Counted from the first letter of the stretch, positions 44,429 through 54,005 are shown. The stretch is DNA of 64,000 nucleotides from JAAYLC01 sp964636665 (GCA_964636665.1 CAZWVT010000001.1:1-64000); one strand, 5' to 3'. The notes: a model not told the origin generated them from the sequence alone. Program-made: numbers and translations.

Positions 44429-46510
44429 ATGAATTGGTTTAAAAATCCCTGCTTCAAATATAATTCAATAATTTATATATTCTTTGTTCTGTTTTCCATT
44501 GTTACGACAAATTCTGTGGCAGCACAAATCTACGACCCCGTAAAATGGAGCACAAAGGTTACGAAAATATCGGACACGGAATACGACTTGGAAGCCACAG
44601 CAATAATCGACCAAGGATGGCATCTGTATTCTCAAGAAGTTCCTGACGGCGGTCCGCTTCCCACTGTTCTCATTTTTGATGAAAGTTCCAACTATAAAAC
44701 TTCGGGAGCCGTAAAAGAAAGTGAAGGAATTACAGGACATGATGCTGTTTTTGATATGATTATTACATATTTTAAAAACACGGCAACCTTTACCCAAAGA
44801 ATTGAACGTCTGGAAAGTAATGCATTTACCATCAACGGGGAAGTCGAATTTATGGTCTGCGATGACACCAACTGTCTCCCACCGGATTACGTAGAACTAA
44901 TCTTTAATATTCCCGCCGCCGAAGAAGGAGTTATTTTGGCTTCAAGTTCAGATTCGGATACGCTGAAAAACGATGACGATGCAGTAACTGACGAACAAAC
45001 AATCCTTTCTGAAACTTCTCAAGAAACTTCTGACAATGTCGCCGAACGTGCACTTTCTCAGAACAAAAAAGAACAAGACCGAAGTCTTTGGACAATTTTT
45101 ATCGTTGCTTTTCTTTTTGGATTTACCGCACTTCTGACGCCCTGTATTTTCCCGATGATTCCAATGACCGTCAGCTTTTTTACCAAACAAAGCAAAACCC
45201 GGGCTACCGGAATACGGAATGCAATTCTTTACGGTGTTTCCATCATCGTAATTTATGTTTTTTTAGGCGCCATCGTCACTTGGTTTTTTGGCGCAGATTC
45301 GCTGAACGCACTTTCAACCAATGTTTGGTTTAATTTGATATTCTTTTTGATGCTGATTATTTTCGGAATATCACTTTTAGGCGCTTTTGAAATTATGCTG
45401 CCCAATTCTTGGGCGAATAAAGTCGATCGACAAGCAGACCGCGGCGGAATCATCGGCATCTTTTTTATGGCATTGGCGTTGGCTATTGTTTCTTTTTCTT
45501 GTACAGGTCCCATCGTCGGCGCTTTATTGGTTGAAGCAGCCTCTACGGGCGGAATTGCGCCTTTTGTAGGAATGTTTGGTTTTTCTTTGGCGCTTGCACT
45601 TCCTTTTGCACTTTTTGCAGCATTTCCGGGATGGATGAACTCATTACCGAAATCCGGAGGTTGGTTAAATACGGTAAAGGTTGTTCTTGGATTTCTCGAA
45701 TTGGCATTTGCCTTTAAATTCCTATCCAATGCCGACTTGGTATTGCAATTAAATTTATTGGAAAGAGAATTATTCCTTGCGATATGGGTGGCTGTTTTTG
45801 GAGCTTTAGCTTTATATTTATTTGGAAAAATCCGACTTCCAAATGATTCGCCGCCATCTCATATTTCCGTAGGAAGATTGTGTATGGGATTGATAGTGCT
45901 AACTTTTACCATTTACTTACTTCCCGGGCTTTGGGGAGCACCTTTAAAACTTATCAGTGGATTTCCTCCGCCGATGCAATACAGCGAATCTCCTTATGGT
46001 GTAGGTTATAGCAGAACGGGAACTTTTTCCAGTGCCTCTGAAGAAGAATTTCCGGAAGGCGCACATTTAGGTCCGCACGACATCGTTGCATTTAAAGATT
46101 ATGAAACGGGAGTCGCTTATGCCAAAAAAGTAAACAAACCCATTCTTTTAGATTTTACCGGATTCGCCTGTGTGAATTGTAGAAAAATGGAAGAACGGGT
46201 TTGGAGCGAACCTCATATATTGAAACTTTTAAAAGAAGAAGTTGTCCTTATTTCACTTTATGTCGATGACAAACGACCTCTTCCTGAAGATGAAGTAATG
46301 GTTTCTGAAATTTCCGGTAAAAAATTGAGATATGTTGGTCAAAAATGGAGTGAATTTCAAATTCTAAGGTATAAAGCCAATGCGCAACCTTTTTATGTGA
46401 TATTAGATCACGACGAACAAAACCTGAATGAGCCTGTAGGATACATGCCAAACATTGATGAATATTACACTTGGCTAAGAGAAGGCGTCAATGCATTTTC
46501 GGAAAGATAA
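44429..46510 (+). CDS. dsbD: Thiol:disulfide interchange protein DsbD
   Basis: 693 residues from the ATG at 44429. Moves electrons from cytoplasmic thioredoxin to the periplasm. Seen: an N-terminal hydrophobic signal, the periplasmic alpha domain (about 35-165) with Cys pair VCDDTNC, eight membrane segments (about 210-520) with both conserved cysteines (LLTPCIFPMIP and SFSCTGP), and a C-terminal thioredoxin domain with the active site FACVNCRKME (about 590-600). All three redox pairs are present, so it should be functional. Confidence 0.94.
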   Translation: MNWFKNPCFKYNSIIYIFFVLFSIVTTNSVAAQIYDPVKWSTKVTKISDTEYDLEATAIIDQGWHLYSQEVPDGGPLPTVLIFDESSNYKTSGAVKESEGITGHDAVFDMIITYFKNTATFTQRIERLESNAFTINGEVEFMVCDDTNCLPPDYVELIFNIPAAEEGVILASSSDSDTLKNDDDAVTDEQTILSETSQETSDNVAERALSQNKKEQDRSLWTIFIVAFLFGFTALLTPCIFPMIPMTVSFFTKQSKTRATGIRNAILYGVSIIVIYVFLGAIVTWFFGADSLNALSTNVWFNLIFFLMLIIFGISLLGAFEIMLPNSWANKVDRQADRGGIIGIFFMALALAIVSFSCTGPIVGALLVEAASTGGIAPFVGMFGFSLALALPFALFAAFPGWMNSLPKSGGWLNTVKVVLGFLELAFAFKFLSNADLVLQLNLLERELFLAIWVAVFGALALYLFGKIRLPNDSPPSHISVGRLCMGLIVLTFTIYLLPGLWGAPLKLISGFPPPMQYSESPYGVGYSRTGTFSSASEEEFPEGAHLGPHDIVAFKDYETGVAYAKKVNKPILLDFTGFACVNCRKMEERVWSEPHILKLLKEEVVLISLYVDDKRPLPEDEVMVSEISGKKLRYVGQKWSEFQILRYKANAQPFYVILDHDEQNLNEPVGYMPNIDEYYTWLREGVNAFSER

Positions 46511-46527
46511 AAGTTAAAAAATATGTT

Positions 46528-46535
46528 TATCTTTA
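46528..46535 (+). promoter_or_regulatory. Predicted -7 element (TATCTTTA), 4 bases before the zinc-ribbon gene ATG
   Basis: The arrangement TATCTTTA, four bases, ATG repeats that seen before lpxH and the TPR gene, and predicts a leaderless mRNA. Confidence 0.5.
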
Positions 46536-46539
46536 AAGC

Positions 46540-46890
46540 ATGGAACGAACTTGTGCTGTTTGTGGATATAAATTAATAGGTCGTGCAGATAAAAAATTTT
46601 GCAGCGACGACTGTCGCAATACCCATAACAATTCTATAAAAAGAACTACAAATAATTTAATTCGAAACACCAACAATCAATTGCGTAAAAATCATCGCAT
46701 TCTTACAGCCTTGAATACATATCAAAAAACAAAAGTCACCAAAAGTAAAATGCTTAAGGAAGGTTTTGATTTCGGATTCATTACCGAAATTTATACTACA
46801 AAATCCGGAAGTGTTTATTATTATGTATATGACCAAGGCTATTTATTCATCGATGAAGATTTTATACTTCTGGTAAAAAGAGATGTTTGA
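46540..46890 (+). CDS. Small zinc-ribbon protein, unknown function
   Basis: 116 residues. Seen: an N-terminal four-cysteine knuckle, CAVC (residues 5-8) and FCSDDC (about 20-25), typical of a DUF2116-like treble-clef ribbon, then an Asn/Arg-rich helix (about 28-60) and a beta-rich C-terminus (TEIYTTKSGSVYYYVYDQGY). Probably nucleic-acid or protein binding, by analogy only. It follows dsbD by 29 bases but has its own candidate promoter. Confidence 0.78.
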   Translation: MERTCAVCGYKLIGRADKKFCSDDCRNTHNNSIKRTTNNLIRNTNNQLRKNHRILTALNTYQKTKVTKSKMLKEGFDFGFITEIYTTKSGSVYYYVYDQGYLFIDEDFILLVKRDV

Positions 46891-46929
46891 ATTCTCAGAA
46901 GCCATAAGTCCTAACCGACTATAATTAAA

Positions 46930-46956
46930 AAAGTCCCATATTTAATATGAGACTTT
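46930..46956. terminator. Bidirectional terminator between zinc-ribbon gene and sdhB
   Basis: The stem AAAGTC/GACTTT is continued by CATAT/ATATG after one mismatch, with loop TTA; A- and T-rich flanks on both sides. Serves convergent genes. Confidence 0.75.
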
Positions 46957-46981
46957 CCAATTTTATAAGCATTATTATTTC

Positions 46982-47749
46982 TTACGTCCAGCTGTTTGAC
47001 AAAGGTTTCTTTAGGCTGGCAGCCGTATATTCTCTGTTCATACGTGCAATATTGACCAACGTAATTCCTTTTGGACATTCAATTTCACACGCTCCTGTAT
47101 TGGTACAGTTTCCGAACCCTTCTTCGTCCATTTGACGCACCATATTTTTTACACGTTCAGTAGCTTCGATTTTTCCTTGCGGAAGCAATGAATATTGACT
47201 GATTTTTGCGGATGTAAATAACATAGCACTTGCATTTTTACAAGCTGCAACACACGCACCGCATCCGATACAAGCTGCTGAATTAAACGATTCATCTGCA
47301 TCTTGTTTGTTTACAGGAATAGCATTGGCATCGATTGTATTTCCGGAAGTGTTTACAGAAACATATCCTCCGGCTTGTTGAATGCGTTCAAAAGAACTTC
47401 GATCGACTACCAAATCTCTAATCACCGGGAATGCCGTAGCGCGGAATGGTTCGATAACAATAGTATCGCCATCGCTAAAACTACGCATATGCAATTGACA
47501 AGTCGTTGTCAGTCTGTCCGGACCGTGAGGTTGTCCGTTTATTTGTAAAGAACACGTTCCACAAATTCCTTCTCTACAATCGTGATCAAAATGAACAGGT
47601 TCCTCATTATTATTGATGAGTTGTTCATTCAGAATGTCCAACATTTCCAGAAAAGACATATCTCCTTCGACTCCATCGATTGGATAATTTTTAAATTCTC
47701 CTTTGGAATCTTTATTTTTCTGTCTCCAGATTTTAAGTGTTAGTTTCAT
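46982..47749 (-). CDS. sdhB: Succinate dehydrogenase/fumarate reductase iron-sulfur subunit
   Basis: 255 residues from the ATG at 47749. Seen: the plant-type 2Fe-2S motif DCREGICGTCSLQINGQPHG (about 60-79), then the 4Fe-4S and 3Fe-4S ligands in CIGCGACVAAC and the later CTNTGACEIECPKG. It passes electrons from SdhA flavin to the membrane subunit. It lies 25 bases after sdhA in sdhCAB order. Confidence 0.96.
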   Translation of the reverse strand: MKLTLKIWRQKNKDSKGEFKNYPIDGVEGDMSFLEMLDILNEQLINNNEEPVHFDHDCREGICGTCSLQINGQPHGPDRLTTTCQLHMRSFSDGDTIVIEPFRATAFPVIRDLVVDRSSFERIQQAGGYVSVNTSGNTIDANAIPVNKQDADESFNSAACIGCGACVAACKNASAMLFTSAKISQYSLLPQGKIEATERVKNMVRQMDEEGFGNCTNTGACEIECPKGITLVNIARMNREYTAASLKKPLSNSWT

Positions 47750-47774
47750 AAGTCTCAATATATAACTACAACGC

Positions 47775-49778
47775 TTATTTATAAGAGCGTGCTTTTACTT
47801 CGATATTTTCATAATTTAAATCTTCTTTATGCAAAATTGCTTCTTTTGGATCGCCGGTATATTCCCAGGCAGCAACGTACATAAAGTTTTGGTCATCTCG
47901 GAGTGCTTCTCCTTCTTCTGTTTGATATTCTTCTCTAAAGTGTCCGCCACAAGATTCTTCTCTGTGAAGCGCATCTTTGGCAAAAAGCTCACCCAATTCT
48001 AAGTAGTCTGCCACACGGGTTGCTTTTTCAAGCTCGGCATTCATTCCATACATGGCTCCGGGAACTTTTACATCTCTCCAAAATTCTTCGCGAAGCTGTC
48101 TGATTTCGATCATCGCTTCCTGAAGGTGTTTTGCATTTCGAGCCATTCCACATTTGTCCCACATGATTTTTCCTAATTTTTTATGGAAGTAATCGACAGA
48201 ATGTTTTCCGTTGTTGTTTACAAGTCGCTCCAACATTTGAACAACATTTCTTTCTGCTTCTTCAAATTCAGGCAAATCGGTAGGAATTTTTCCGGTACGG
48301 ATGTCTTTGGATAGTGAATCTCCAATGGTATAAGGAAGGACGAAATAACCGTCTGCCAATCCTTGCATCAATGCTGAAGCTCCAAGTCTGTTTGCACCGT
48401 GGTCACTAAAATTGGCTTCTCCCAAAACATAACATCCGGGAATGGTGGATTCTAAATTATAATCTACCCAAACGCCTCCCATCGTATAGTGTACGGCTGG
48501 ATATATCATCATCGGAGTTTCATACGGATTCTGATCGACGATTTTTTCATACATCTGAAATAAGTTTCCGTATTTATTTTTAATTACTTCCCTTCCGAAT
48601 TTTTTAATTTCCTGCGGTGTCGGATTGTGAATTCCGTGAATGGAAGCTTGTTCTTTTCCGTAACGTTCGATGGCGGTGGCAAAGTCAAGAAATACTGCTT
48701 GCCCTGTTTTATTTACACCATATCCGGCATCACAACGTTCTTTTGCTGCTCTGGAAGCAACATCTCGCGGCACGAGATTACCGAATGATGGATATCTTCT
48801 TTCTAGATAATAATCTCTGTCCTCAGGTTTTATATCGTTGGCTGTTTTTGTACCGTTTCGTATCGCTTCGGCATCTTCTTTTTTCTTGGGAACCCAAATA
48901 CGACCGTCGTTTCTAAGCGATTCTGACATCAATGTCAATTTACTCTGATGTTCTCCCGAAACCGGAATACAGGTTGGGTGAATTTGCGTATAACACGGAT
49001 TGGCAAACAATGCACCTTTTTTATGGACTTTCCAGGATGCCGTAACGTTGCTTCCCATTGCATTTGTAGAAAGGAAGAATATATTTCCATATCCGCCGGA
49101 CGCAATGACAACCGCATGCGCACTGTGTCTTTCAATTTCTCCGGAAACCATATCGCGTGCAATAATTCCACGAGCCCTTCCGTCAACCAGTACAATGTCC
49201 AACATCTCGTGACGGTTGAATGCTTCGATTTTTCCGCGGTTAATTTGCCTGTTCATAGCGGAATAAGCACCTAAAAGAAGCTGCTGACCTGTTTGTCCTT
49301 TTGCATAAAAAGTTCTGGAAACAAGCACCCCTCCAAACGAACGGTTATCTAACAATCCGCCGTATTCTCTGGCAAAAGGAACTCCTTGTGCCACACATTG
49401 GTCAATGATATTTCCGGAAACTTCCGCAAGACGGTAAACATTTGCTTCCCGCGCTCGGTAATCTCCTCCTTTGATGGTATCATAAAAAAGTCGATAATCT
49501 GAATCGCCGTCTCCTTGATAATTTTTGGAAGCATTAATCCCTCCCTGAGCTGCAATGGAGTGCGCACGTCTGGGCGAATCTTGATAACAAAAAGTTTTAA
49601 CGTTATATCCTAATTCTGCTAAGGTAGCGGCGGCACTGGCTCCTGCCAAACCTGTTCCTACTACGATAACATCTATATTTCGTTTGTTGGCCGGATTGAC
49701 CAAATTAATGTTATTTTTATGCTTCGTCCACTTCTCGGCCAAAGGTCCTGATGGTATTTTTGAATCTAATTTTGACAT
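47775..49778 (-). CDS. sdhA: Succinate dehydrogenase/fumarate reductase flavoprotein subunit
   Basis: 667 residues. Oxidises succinate to fumarate in the TCA cycle. Seen: the FAD-binding VVGTGLAGASAAATLAELG (about 35-53), the FAD-attachment region SPRRAHSIAAQGGINA (His70-type), the catalytic HPTCIPVSGEHQS, and RLGASALMQGLADG. The length (larger than E. coli SdhA, 588) and the SdhC partner fit the Bacteroidota/Wolinella type B enzymes. It lies between sdhC and sdhB. Confidence 0.97.
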   Translation of the reverse strand: MSKLDSKIPSGPLAEKWTKHKNNINLVNPANKRNIDVIVVGTGLAGASAAATLAELGYNVKTFCYQDSPRRAHSIAAQGGINASKNYQGDGDSDYRLFYDTIKGGDYRAREANVYRLAEVSGNIIDQCVAQGVPFAREYGGLLDNRSFGGVLVSRTFYAKGQTGQQLLLGAYSAMNRQINRGKIEAFNRHEMLDIVLVDGRARGIIARDMVSGEIERHSAHAVVIASGGYGNIFFLSTNAMGSNVTASWKVHKKGALFANPCYTQIHPTCIPVSGEHQSKLTLMSESLRNDGRIWVPKKKEDAEAIRNGTKTANDIKPEDRDYYLERRYPSFGNLVPRDVASRAAKERCDAGYGVNKTGQAVFLDFATAIERYGKEQASIHGIHNPTPQEIKKFGREVIKNKYGNLFQMYEKIVDQNPYETPMMIYPAVHYTMGGVWVDYNLESTIPGCYVLGEANFSDHGANRLGASALMQGLADGYFVLPYTIGDSLSKDIRTGKIPTDLPEFEEAERNVVQMLERLVNNNGKHSVDYFHKKLGKIMWDKCGMARNAKHLQEAMIEIRQLREEFWRDVKVPGAMYGMNAELEKATRVADYLELGELFAKDALHREESCGGHFREEYQTEEGEALRDDQNFMYVAAWEYTGDPKEAILHKEDLNYENIEVKARSYK

Positions 49779-49797
49779 AACTTTCGCTTTCGTAGTG

Positions 49798-50454
49798 TTA
49801 CTGAATTAAATAAAGATAAAGAGCAATAAAGATAAAACCAAACGGTACTGCTATTGCATAGAAACGGGTAAAACCGCGTATTGCTCGTGAGTATTTATTA
49901 TTCCAACCCATACTTTGGAATGAGGAAGCAAATCCGTGCCACAAGTGAAGCATTAAGAAAATAAACGCCAAGCAGTAGATTCCCGTACGAACCGGATCTG
50001 CAAATTTTTCAAGTAAATGAGGATAGTATCTTTCCAAATCCAAAGGATTGACCTGAATGAATTTGTAATTGATTTCCGGAAACCAAAAATCATAAAGATG
50101 AAGTCCTAAAAACAGAAGAATCATGACTCCTGTAACTATCATATTTCTGGACATCCAAGATGAGTTTCTGTTTCCTTTATAGGTGTTGTACTTTATTTTT
50201 CTGGCATTGTTATTCCGAATCTCAAGAACGATTCCCATTACAATGTGAAAAATAAAACCAAACATGAGAATCGGTTGCAACAGAAATTGAACAAATCCGT
50301 CATTTCCCATAAAATGAGAGAGGCTGTTATAGGTCTCAGGATTAATTACCGCAGTCAGGTTGACAACCATGTGCTGTAACAAGAAAAAAACCAAGAATAA
50401 GCCTGATAGCGCCATAGCAACTTTTCTGGCTATGGAAGAGGTTAATATTGCCAT
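49798..50454 (-). CDS. sdhC: Succinate dehydrogenase cytochrome b subunit (type B)
   Basis: 218 residues from the ATG at 50454 (MAILTSSIARKVAMALSG). Seen: five hydrophobic segments and several conserved histidines (LLQHMVVN, FHIVMG, GLHLYDFW, LHLWHGF) suited to ligating two b hemes, the fused single-subunit anchor of type B enzymes. First gene of sdhCAB; -7 element TATTTTTG at 50479-50486. Confidence 0.94.
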   Translation of the reverse strand: MAILTSSIARKVAMALSGLFLVFFLLQHMVVNLTAVINPETYNSLSHFMGNDGFVQFLLQPILMFGFIFHIVMGIVLEIRNNNARKIKYNTYKGNRNSSWMSRNMIVTGVMILLFLGLHLYDFWFPEINYKFIQVNPLDLERYYPHLLEKFADPVRTGIYCLAFIFLMLHLWHGFASSFQSMGWNNKYSRAIRGFTRFYAIAVPFGFIFIALYLYLIQ

Positions 50455-50478
50455 CTTAAAAATATTACAAATTTTATA

Positions 50479-50486
50479 CAAAAATA
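50479..50486 (-). promoter_or_regulatory. Predicted -7 element (TATTTTTG) of sdhCAB
   Basis: The minus strand reads TATTTTTG, 24 bases before the sdhC ATG. Excludes an upstream start at 50481. Confidence 0.6.
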
Positions 50487-50642
50487 CGAGTGAAAAGAGT
50501 TGTTGCCAAACATTGTGAAGGGATTTGCGCTATTTAGAATTGGTTTAAATACAAAGTCGCAAGCTAATTATTAAATCAATAGCTACATAAAGCGCCCTAC
50601 TGTCGCATCAAATATGCTTATTGATTTGAAAAAAGAACAAAA

Positions 50643-50675
50643 AAATATCGGAAGTTTGAGCCACTCCCGATATTT
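50643..50675 (-). terminator. Terminator of the 50700-51815 T9SS gene
   Basis: The arms AAATATCGG (50643-50651) and CCGATATTT (50667-50675) pair perfectly; the minus-strand transcript then enters a T-rich run (complement of 50635-50645). It lies 25 bases after the stop. Confidence 0.75.
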
Positions 50676-50699
50676 CTTAAAACTTATTTGAAGGTTAGT

Positions 50700-51815
50700 T
50701 TATCTTACTATGAGTTTTTTAATCACCGTATGTTCTTTCTGAGAAATGCTAATCATATAAACTCCTGATTTTAATCTGGAAATATCCAGTCTGTCTCCGG
50801 AAATTACTTTGTTAAGAACTTGTTTTCCAAGCATATCGTAAACAACCACAGCTTTATCTCCTGAAATGGAAGTTTCAATATTTACATAATCACTGGCAGG
50901 ATTCGGATATAACGAGAATGAAATCAAAGTGTTTTCATTTACATTTAAAGGAATATCTACCAACTCAAGTCCAAATAATTGATCTGGTGTTCCCTGACCG
51001 ATACCCATCATCGTTACTTTTCCGGGAACGATATCAGGAGAAATAAACAATCCACCGGCTATGGAAGTGTTTCCACCCGGCTGATGACCACTGGTATTAT
51101 AGTTATATTCAACTCCGGTAGGTGTTACATCTGAAAGCCTAAATTGACGAATTAACGCATCTTCATTACCTCGTTGTTCGAATGTCCAAAGGTAAGGACC
51201 CCCAACTGAAACCGTATCAACAGCTCCTCCATATACTCCGCTTGCTCCATGAACACTCATTGGGATTACTCTCAATTCATCACCGTCCATATCTACCGCG
51301 GAAAAATCAGAGTTAAAATCACTTAACCAGAATCCTCCGTTGCCGTTGTCCAACGTTGGGTCGTAAGCAGTCATTCTCGACTTGGCAGTTGTAGTAACCA
51401 TCGCCAAAATAGTATTTTCTAAAGAACGATATACTGGATCAATTTCATAAATAACATTTGAAGCATCACCGGCATATACTAATGTACCGTCTGATGTAAA
51501 CGATCTGATTCCGGTAACTCCGGGGATTGACATCGATTCAAGGTAGATACCATCAGGAGACAAAATTCTAATTTCATTGGATGCCCAAGCAGATACCCAT
51601 ATTTCTCCATTAATATAGATAACTCCGGCATTTCCGTTAGCTCCAATCTCATTTCCAATTTCGTAATTGAACAACAAATCAAATAATGCTGTCGTAGCAT
51701 TGCTTGAAGTTGTTGTTTGTGATGCATCAATAACAGGATTAATTTCTGCGTATTGCGCATGTCCAACCGCACCGGCACTAAGAATTAGACCTAATGCATA
51801 AGCTTGTAATTTTTT
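50700..51815 (-). CDS. T9SS type A sorting-domain protein, 5' end lost in assembly gap
   Basis: 372 codons are readable, ending at the N run. The upstream-most residues KKLQAYALGLILSAGAVGHAQ form a signal peptide that lacks only its first Met, so the true start is probably the codon immediately inside the gap; any frame continued across the N run is not meaningful. Seen: a beta-propeller-like body (VIYINGEIWVSAWASNEIRIL, then IRSFTSDGTLVYAGDASNVI) and a T9SS type A sorting domain over the last 75 residues (SLYPNPASDYVNIE to KKLIVR). Function unknown; secreted or surface-attached. Confidence 0.82.
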   Translation of the reverse strand, partial: KKLQAYALGLILSAGAVGHAQYAEINPVIDASQTTTSSNATTALFDLLFNYEIGNEIGANGNAGVIYINGEIWVSAWASNEIRILSPDGIYLESMSIPGVTGIRSFTSDGTLVYAGDASNVIYEIDPVYRSLENTILAMVTTTAKSRMTAYDPTLDNGNGGFWLSDFNSDFSAVDMDGDELRVIPMSVHGASGVYGGAVDTVSVGGPYLWTFEQRGNEDALIRQFRLSDVTPTGVEYNYNTSGHQPGGNTSIAGGLFISPDIVPGKVTMMGIGQGTPDQLFGLELVDIPLNVNENTLISFSLYPNPASDYVNIETSISGDKAVVVYDMLGKQVLNKVISGDRLDISRLKSGVYMISISQKEHTVIKKLIVR

Positions 51816-51915
51816 NNNNNNNNNNNNNNNNNNNNNNNNNNNNNNNNNNNNNNNNNNNNNNNNNNNNNNNNNNNNNNNNNNNNNNNNNNNNNNNNNNNNN
51901 NNNNNNNNNNNNNNN
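51816..51915. other. Assembly gap of exactly 100 N
   Basis: A run of 100 N, the standard placeholder for a gap of unknown length. It removes the start of the flanking T9SS gene. Confidence 0.98.
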
Positions 51916-51980
51916 CCGGAATGTTTACTTTCCCTCCGAAAACACACTTACTTAGGCGCAACTACAATTCATGTACTTGA

Positions 51981-52002
51981 AAATACCCTGAATCGGGTAT
52001 TT
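51981..52002. promoter_or_regulatory. Interrupted palindrome between divergent genes
   Basis: AAATACCC (51981-51988), spacer TGAATC, GGGTATTT (51995-52002). An 8-bp perfect dyad between the T9SS gene (minus) and the lipoprotein gene (plus). It has the form of a dimeric regulator site; it could also form a hairpin. A TATATTTG -7 element follows 20 bases later on the plus strand. Confidence 0.5.
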
Positions 52003-52022
52003 ATGTTTCTGTAAATGCAAGT

Positions 52023-52030
52023 TATATTTG
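52023..52030 (+). promoter_or_regulatory. Predicted -7 element (TATATTTG) of the 52096 lipoprotein gene
   Basis: An exact match, 65 bases before the ATG at 52096, and 20 bases after the palindrome. Confidence 0.5.
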
Positions 52031-52095
52031 AGTAATGTTTAGTTGTGAGAAGTTTCGTAATGCATCACGCTTATTAGCTATAAACCAACTTAGTT

Positions 52096-52677
52096 ATGAA
52101 AATATATCCCTATTTTTTTGTACTTATTATCATTGCTGCTTGTACGCAACCTGAAGAGTTTAAATCCTCAAATGTTCATTTTTATAACGATGAGTATGTG
52201 CTTTCTTCAAAATCGGAAACACCTCCGGAATCCGAAATTGATAAATCTTCAAAATCCATAAATTCACTCGGCAATCAAGTTTTTTCAGCCATCGTTAACG
52301 GCAGAGAATTTAATGCAAATGAAATACGACTTATGGATGTCGGACCTAAATACAAAATCATTATAGCGAAAAATCACAATATTGAAGGCATCCGATTGAA
52401 TTTATGGCAAATTGACAAACCGGGAATTTATACCCTTGTAAACAGTCCTGAAATCGCCAGAAACAGTTATTATATTTATGACAGTTTCGGAATTGAAAGA
52501 CAAAATCTTACATGGACTGTTTCGGAAAATAACCAAGAAAATGTCGGTGAAATCATCATTGATAAAATATCAGATTCCACAATTGAAGGTAGTTTTTATT
52601 TTACGGCAACCAACGCCGTCAATAGATTGAATTCAAAAATTGTGGAAAACGGTAAATTCAAAATAAACTTTCCCTAA
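52096..52677 (+). CDS. Hypothetical lipoprotein (DUF6252-like pattern)
   Basis: 193 residues. Seen: a signal peptide with lipobox (IIIAAC, Cys16), a Ser/Lys/Glu-rich linker (to about residue 60), then a beta-rich domain opening FSAIVNGREFNANEIRLMD and containing GIYTLVNSPE and TIEGSFYFTATNAV. That order resembles flavobacterial DUF6252 lipoproteins, but I am not certain. Converges with the HTTM gene, 5 bases apart. Confidence 0.7.
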   Translation: MKIYPYFFVLIIIAACTQPEEFKSSNVHFYNDEYVLSSKSETPPESEIDKSSKSINSLGNQVFSAIVNGREFNANEIRLMDVGPKYKIIIAKNHNIEGIRLNLWQIDKPGIYTLVNSPEIARNSYYIYDSFGIERQNLTWTVSENNQENVGEIIIDKISDSTIEGSFYFTATNAVNRLNSKIVENGKFKINFP

Positions 52678-52682
52678 AAATT

Positions 52683-54005
52683 CTATTCTTTCATTTCATC
52701 AGGTTTTGGCATAATCCATTTTGTATGATAAAAATGAGTCCACTTTTCTGATGCAATATCAATTGTCGGATCGGTAAATTGATAGAATCTACTACCATTC
52801 ACACTTACCCGTGCATCGGCATAAACAGCTACTTCATTTCCTTTGGCAGATTCAATCTCTTTTATTTTTTGAGCCAACTGCCAAATCATATCGGCATGTC
52901 TCGGAACGGATGCTCGCTGTTTATCTGTTAATAATGATGCGTAATCATAAGCCGCTCTTTTGTCGGTCTTTTTATCTTCCACATAAATAGTCATATAGCC
53001 GCTTCGGGCTCTTAGCATCATGCGCCAACTCATGCGATGACCTTCTTCCGTCCAGAAAACATCTCCGGGTATCACGTGATGTCTTAAAGGCAAACCTATT
53101 TGAAAAATGAAATAGACACTCGTTATAAAAACAAACAACCTTAGATATTTTGGTTCTTCAATTTCATCGGACGTAAAAGTATATGTTTTGGGCAAAAACC
53201 GTTTTCGAAGTATTTCAGGCGAGAAAAACAGGATTGCAAATGCAATTGACATATAAGGAAAAATGCCTATTTGAAAAATAATCGAATTGGATAAGTGAAA
53301 AGCAATTGACAGTAAAAAAGCAAAGAGTCGTGTTTTTTTCCACAAAAGCAGTGGCACGATAAGCAAATCAAAATAGACTCCGACATACGCCATAAAAACA
53401 TGCACCCGATTCTGTTGAAGGAAATCTCCGATAAGCCAATAATGCTGTTTTCCGGACATAAAGATTCTAATGGCTGTTCCGTTCCACCAATCCGGATAAA
53501 ATTTAGCGACCGCTCCAAAAGTATAAACAATCCATACTTGCAGAATCAACACTAAATAGACCCATCGTGGCACATAATTTTTAGAAATCTGCGAATCTCG
53601 TTTTGCATCTATCGACAAAGCTGAATTTGCAGGAAGAAAAACCATCATCCAACTGAGCAACATCAAAAGATAATAGTGATTGTTATAACTGGATTTTTGC
53701 ATCAAATAAACACAGGTCCAAATAAGCGCATACCCTAACATACTCCAGCGGTAACGATAACCCAACATGACCATCACTCCAAAAATACCGAGAAGAAAAA
53801 ACAAGACGTACACAAAAGGTCCTTGCAGGTATTGTAAAAAATCAAAACCGATAAAATTAAAAGTAAATTGAGGTTCAACCAAAACGCGTTTTACCCATCC
53901 GGTAGCCAAGGCGCCAAAACCTTCGCACGCAATTAAAAAACCGAATACGATTCGGAACAATGCCAGATTAATGTTATCGACTTTTTTAAAAAGAAATTGT
54001 TCCAC
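52683..54005 (-). CDS. HTTM-domain membrane protein (vitamin K gamma-carboxylase-like)
   Basis: 440 residues. Seen: an HTTM domain (about 1-290) with opening LALFRIVFGFLIACEGF, the SSYNNHYYLLMLLSW segment, PRWVYLVLILQVWIVYTFGAVAK and six to eight hydrophobic segments; a soluble C-terminal part (about 310-440) with HRMSWRMMLRARSG. This is the fold of vertebrate gamma-glutamyl carboxylase; the bacterial substrate is unknown. Its start overlaps the end of ribF by 20 bases. Confidence 0.87.
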   Translation of the reverse strand: MEQFLFKKVDNINLALFRIVFGFLIACEGFGALATGWVKRVLVEPQFTFNFIGFDFLQYLQGPFVYVLFFLLGIFGVMVMLGYRYRWSMLGYALIWTCVYLMQKSSYNNHYYLLMLLSWMMVFLPANSALSIDAKRDSQISKNYVPRWVYLVLILQVWIVYTFGAVAKFYPDWWNGTAIRIFMSGKQHYWLIGDFLQQNRVHVFMAYVGVYFDLLIVPLLLWKKTRLFAFLLSIAFHLSNSIIFQIGIFPYMSIAFAILFFSPEILRKRFLPKTYTFTSDEIEEPKYLRLFVFITSVYFIFQIGLPLRHHVIPGDVFWTEEGHRMSWRMMLRARSGYMTIYVEDKKTDKRAAYDYASLLTDKQRASVPRHADMIWQLAQKIKEIESAKGNEVAVYADARVSVNGSRFYQFTDPTIDIASEKWTHFYHTKWIMPKPDEMKE

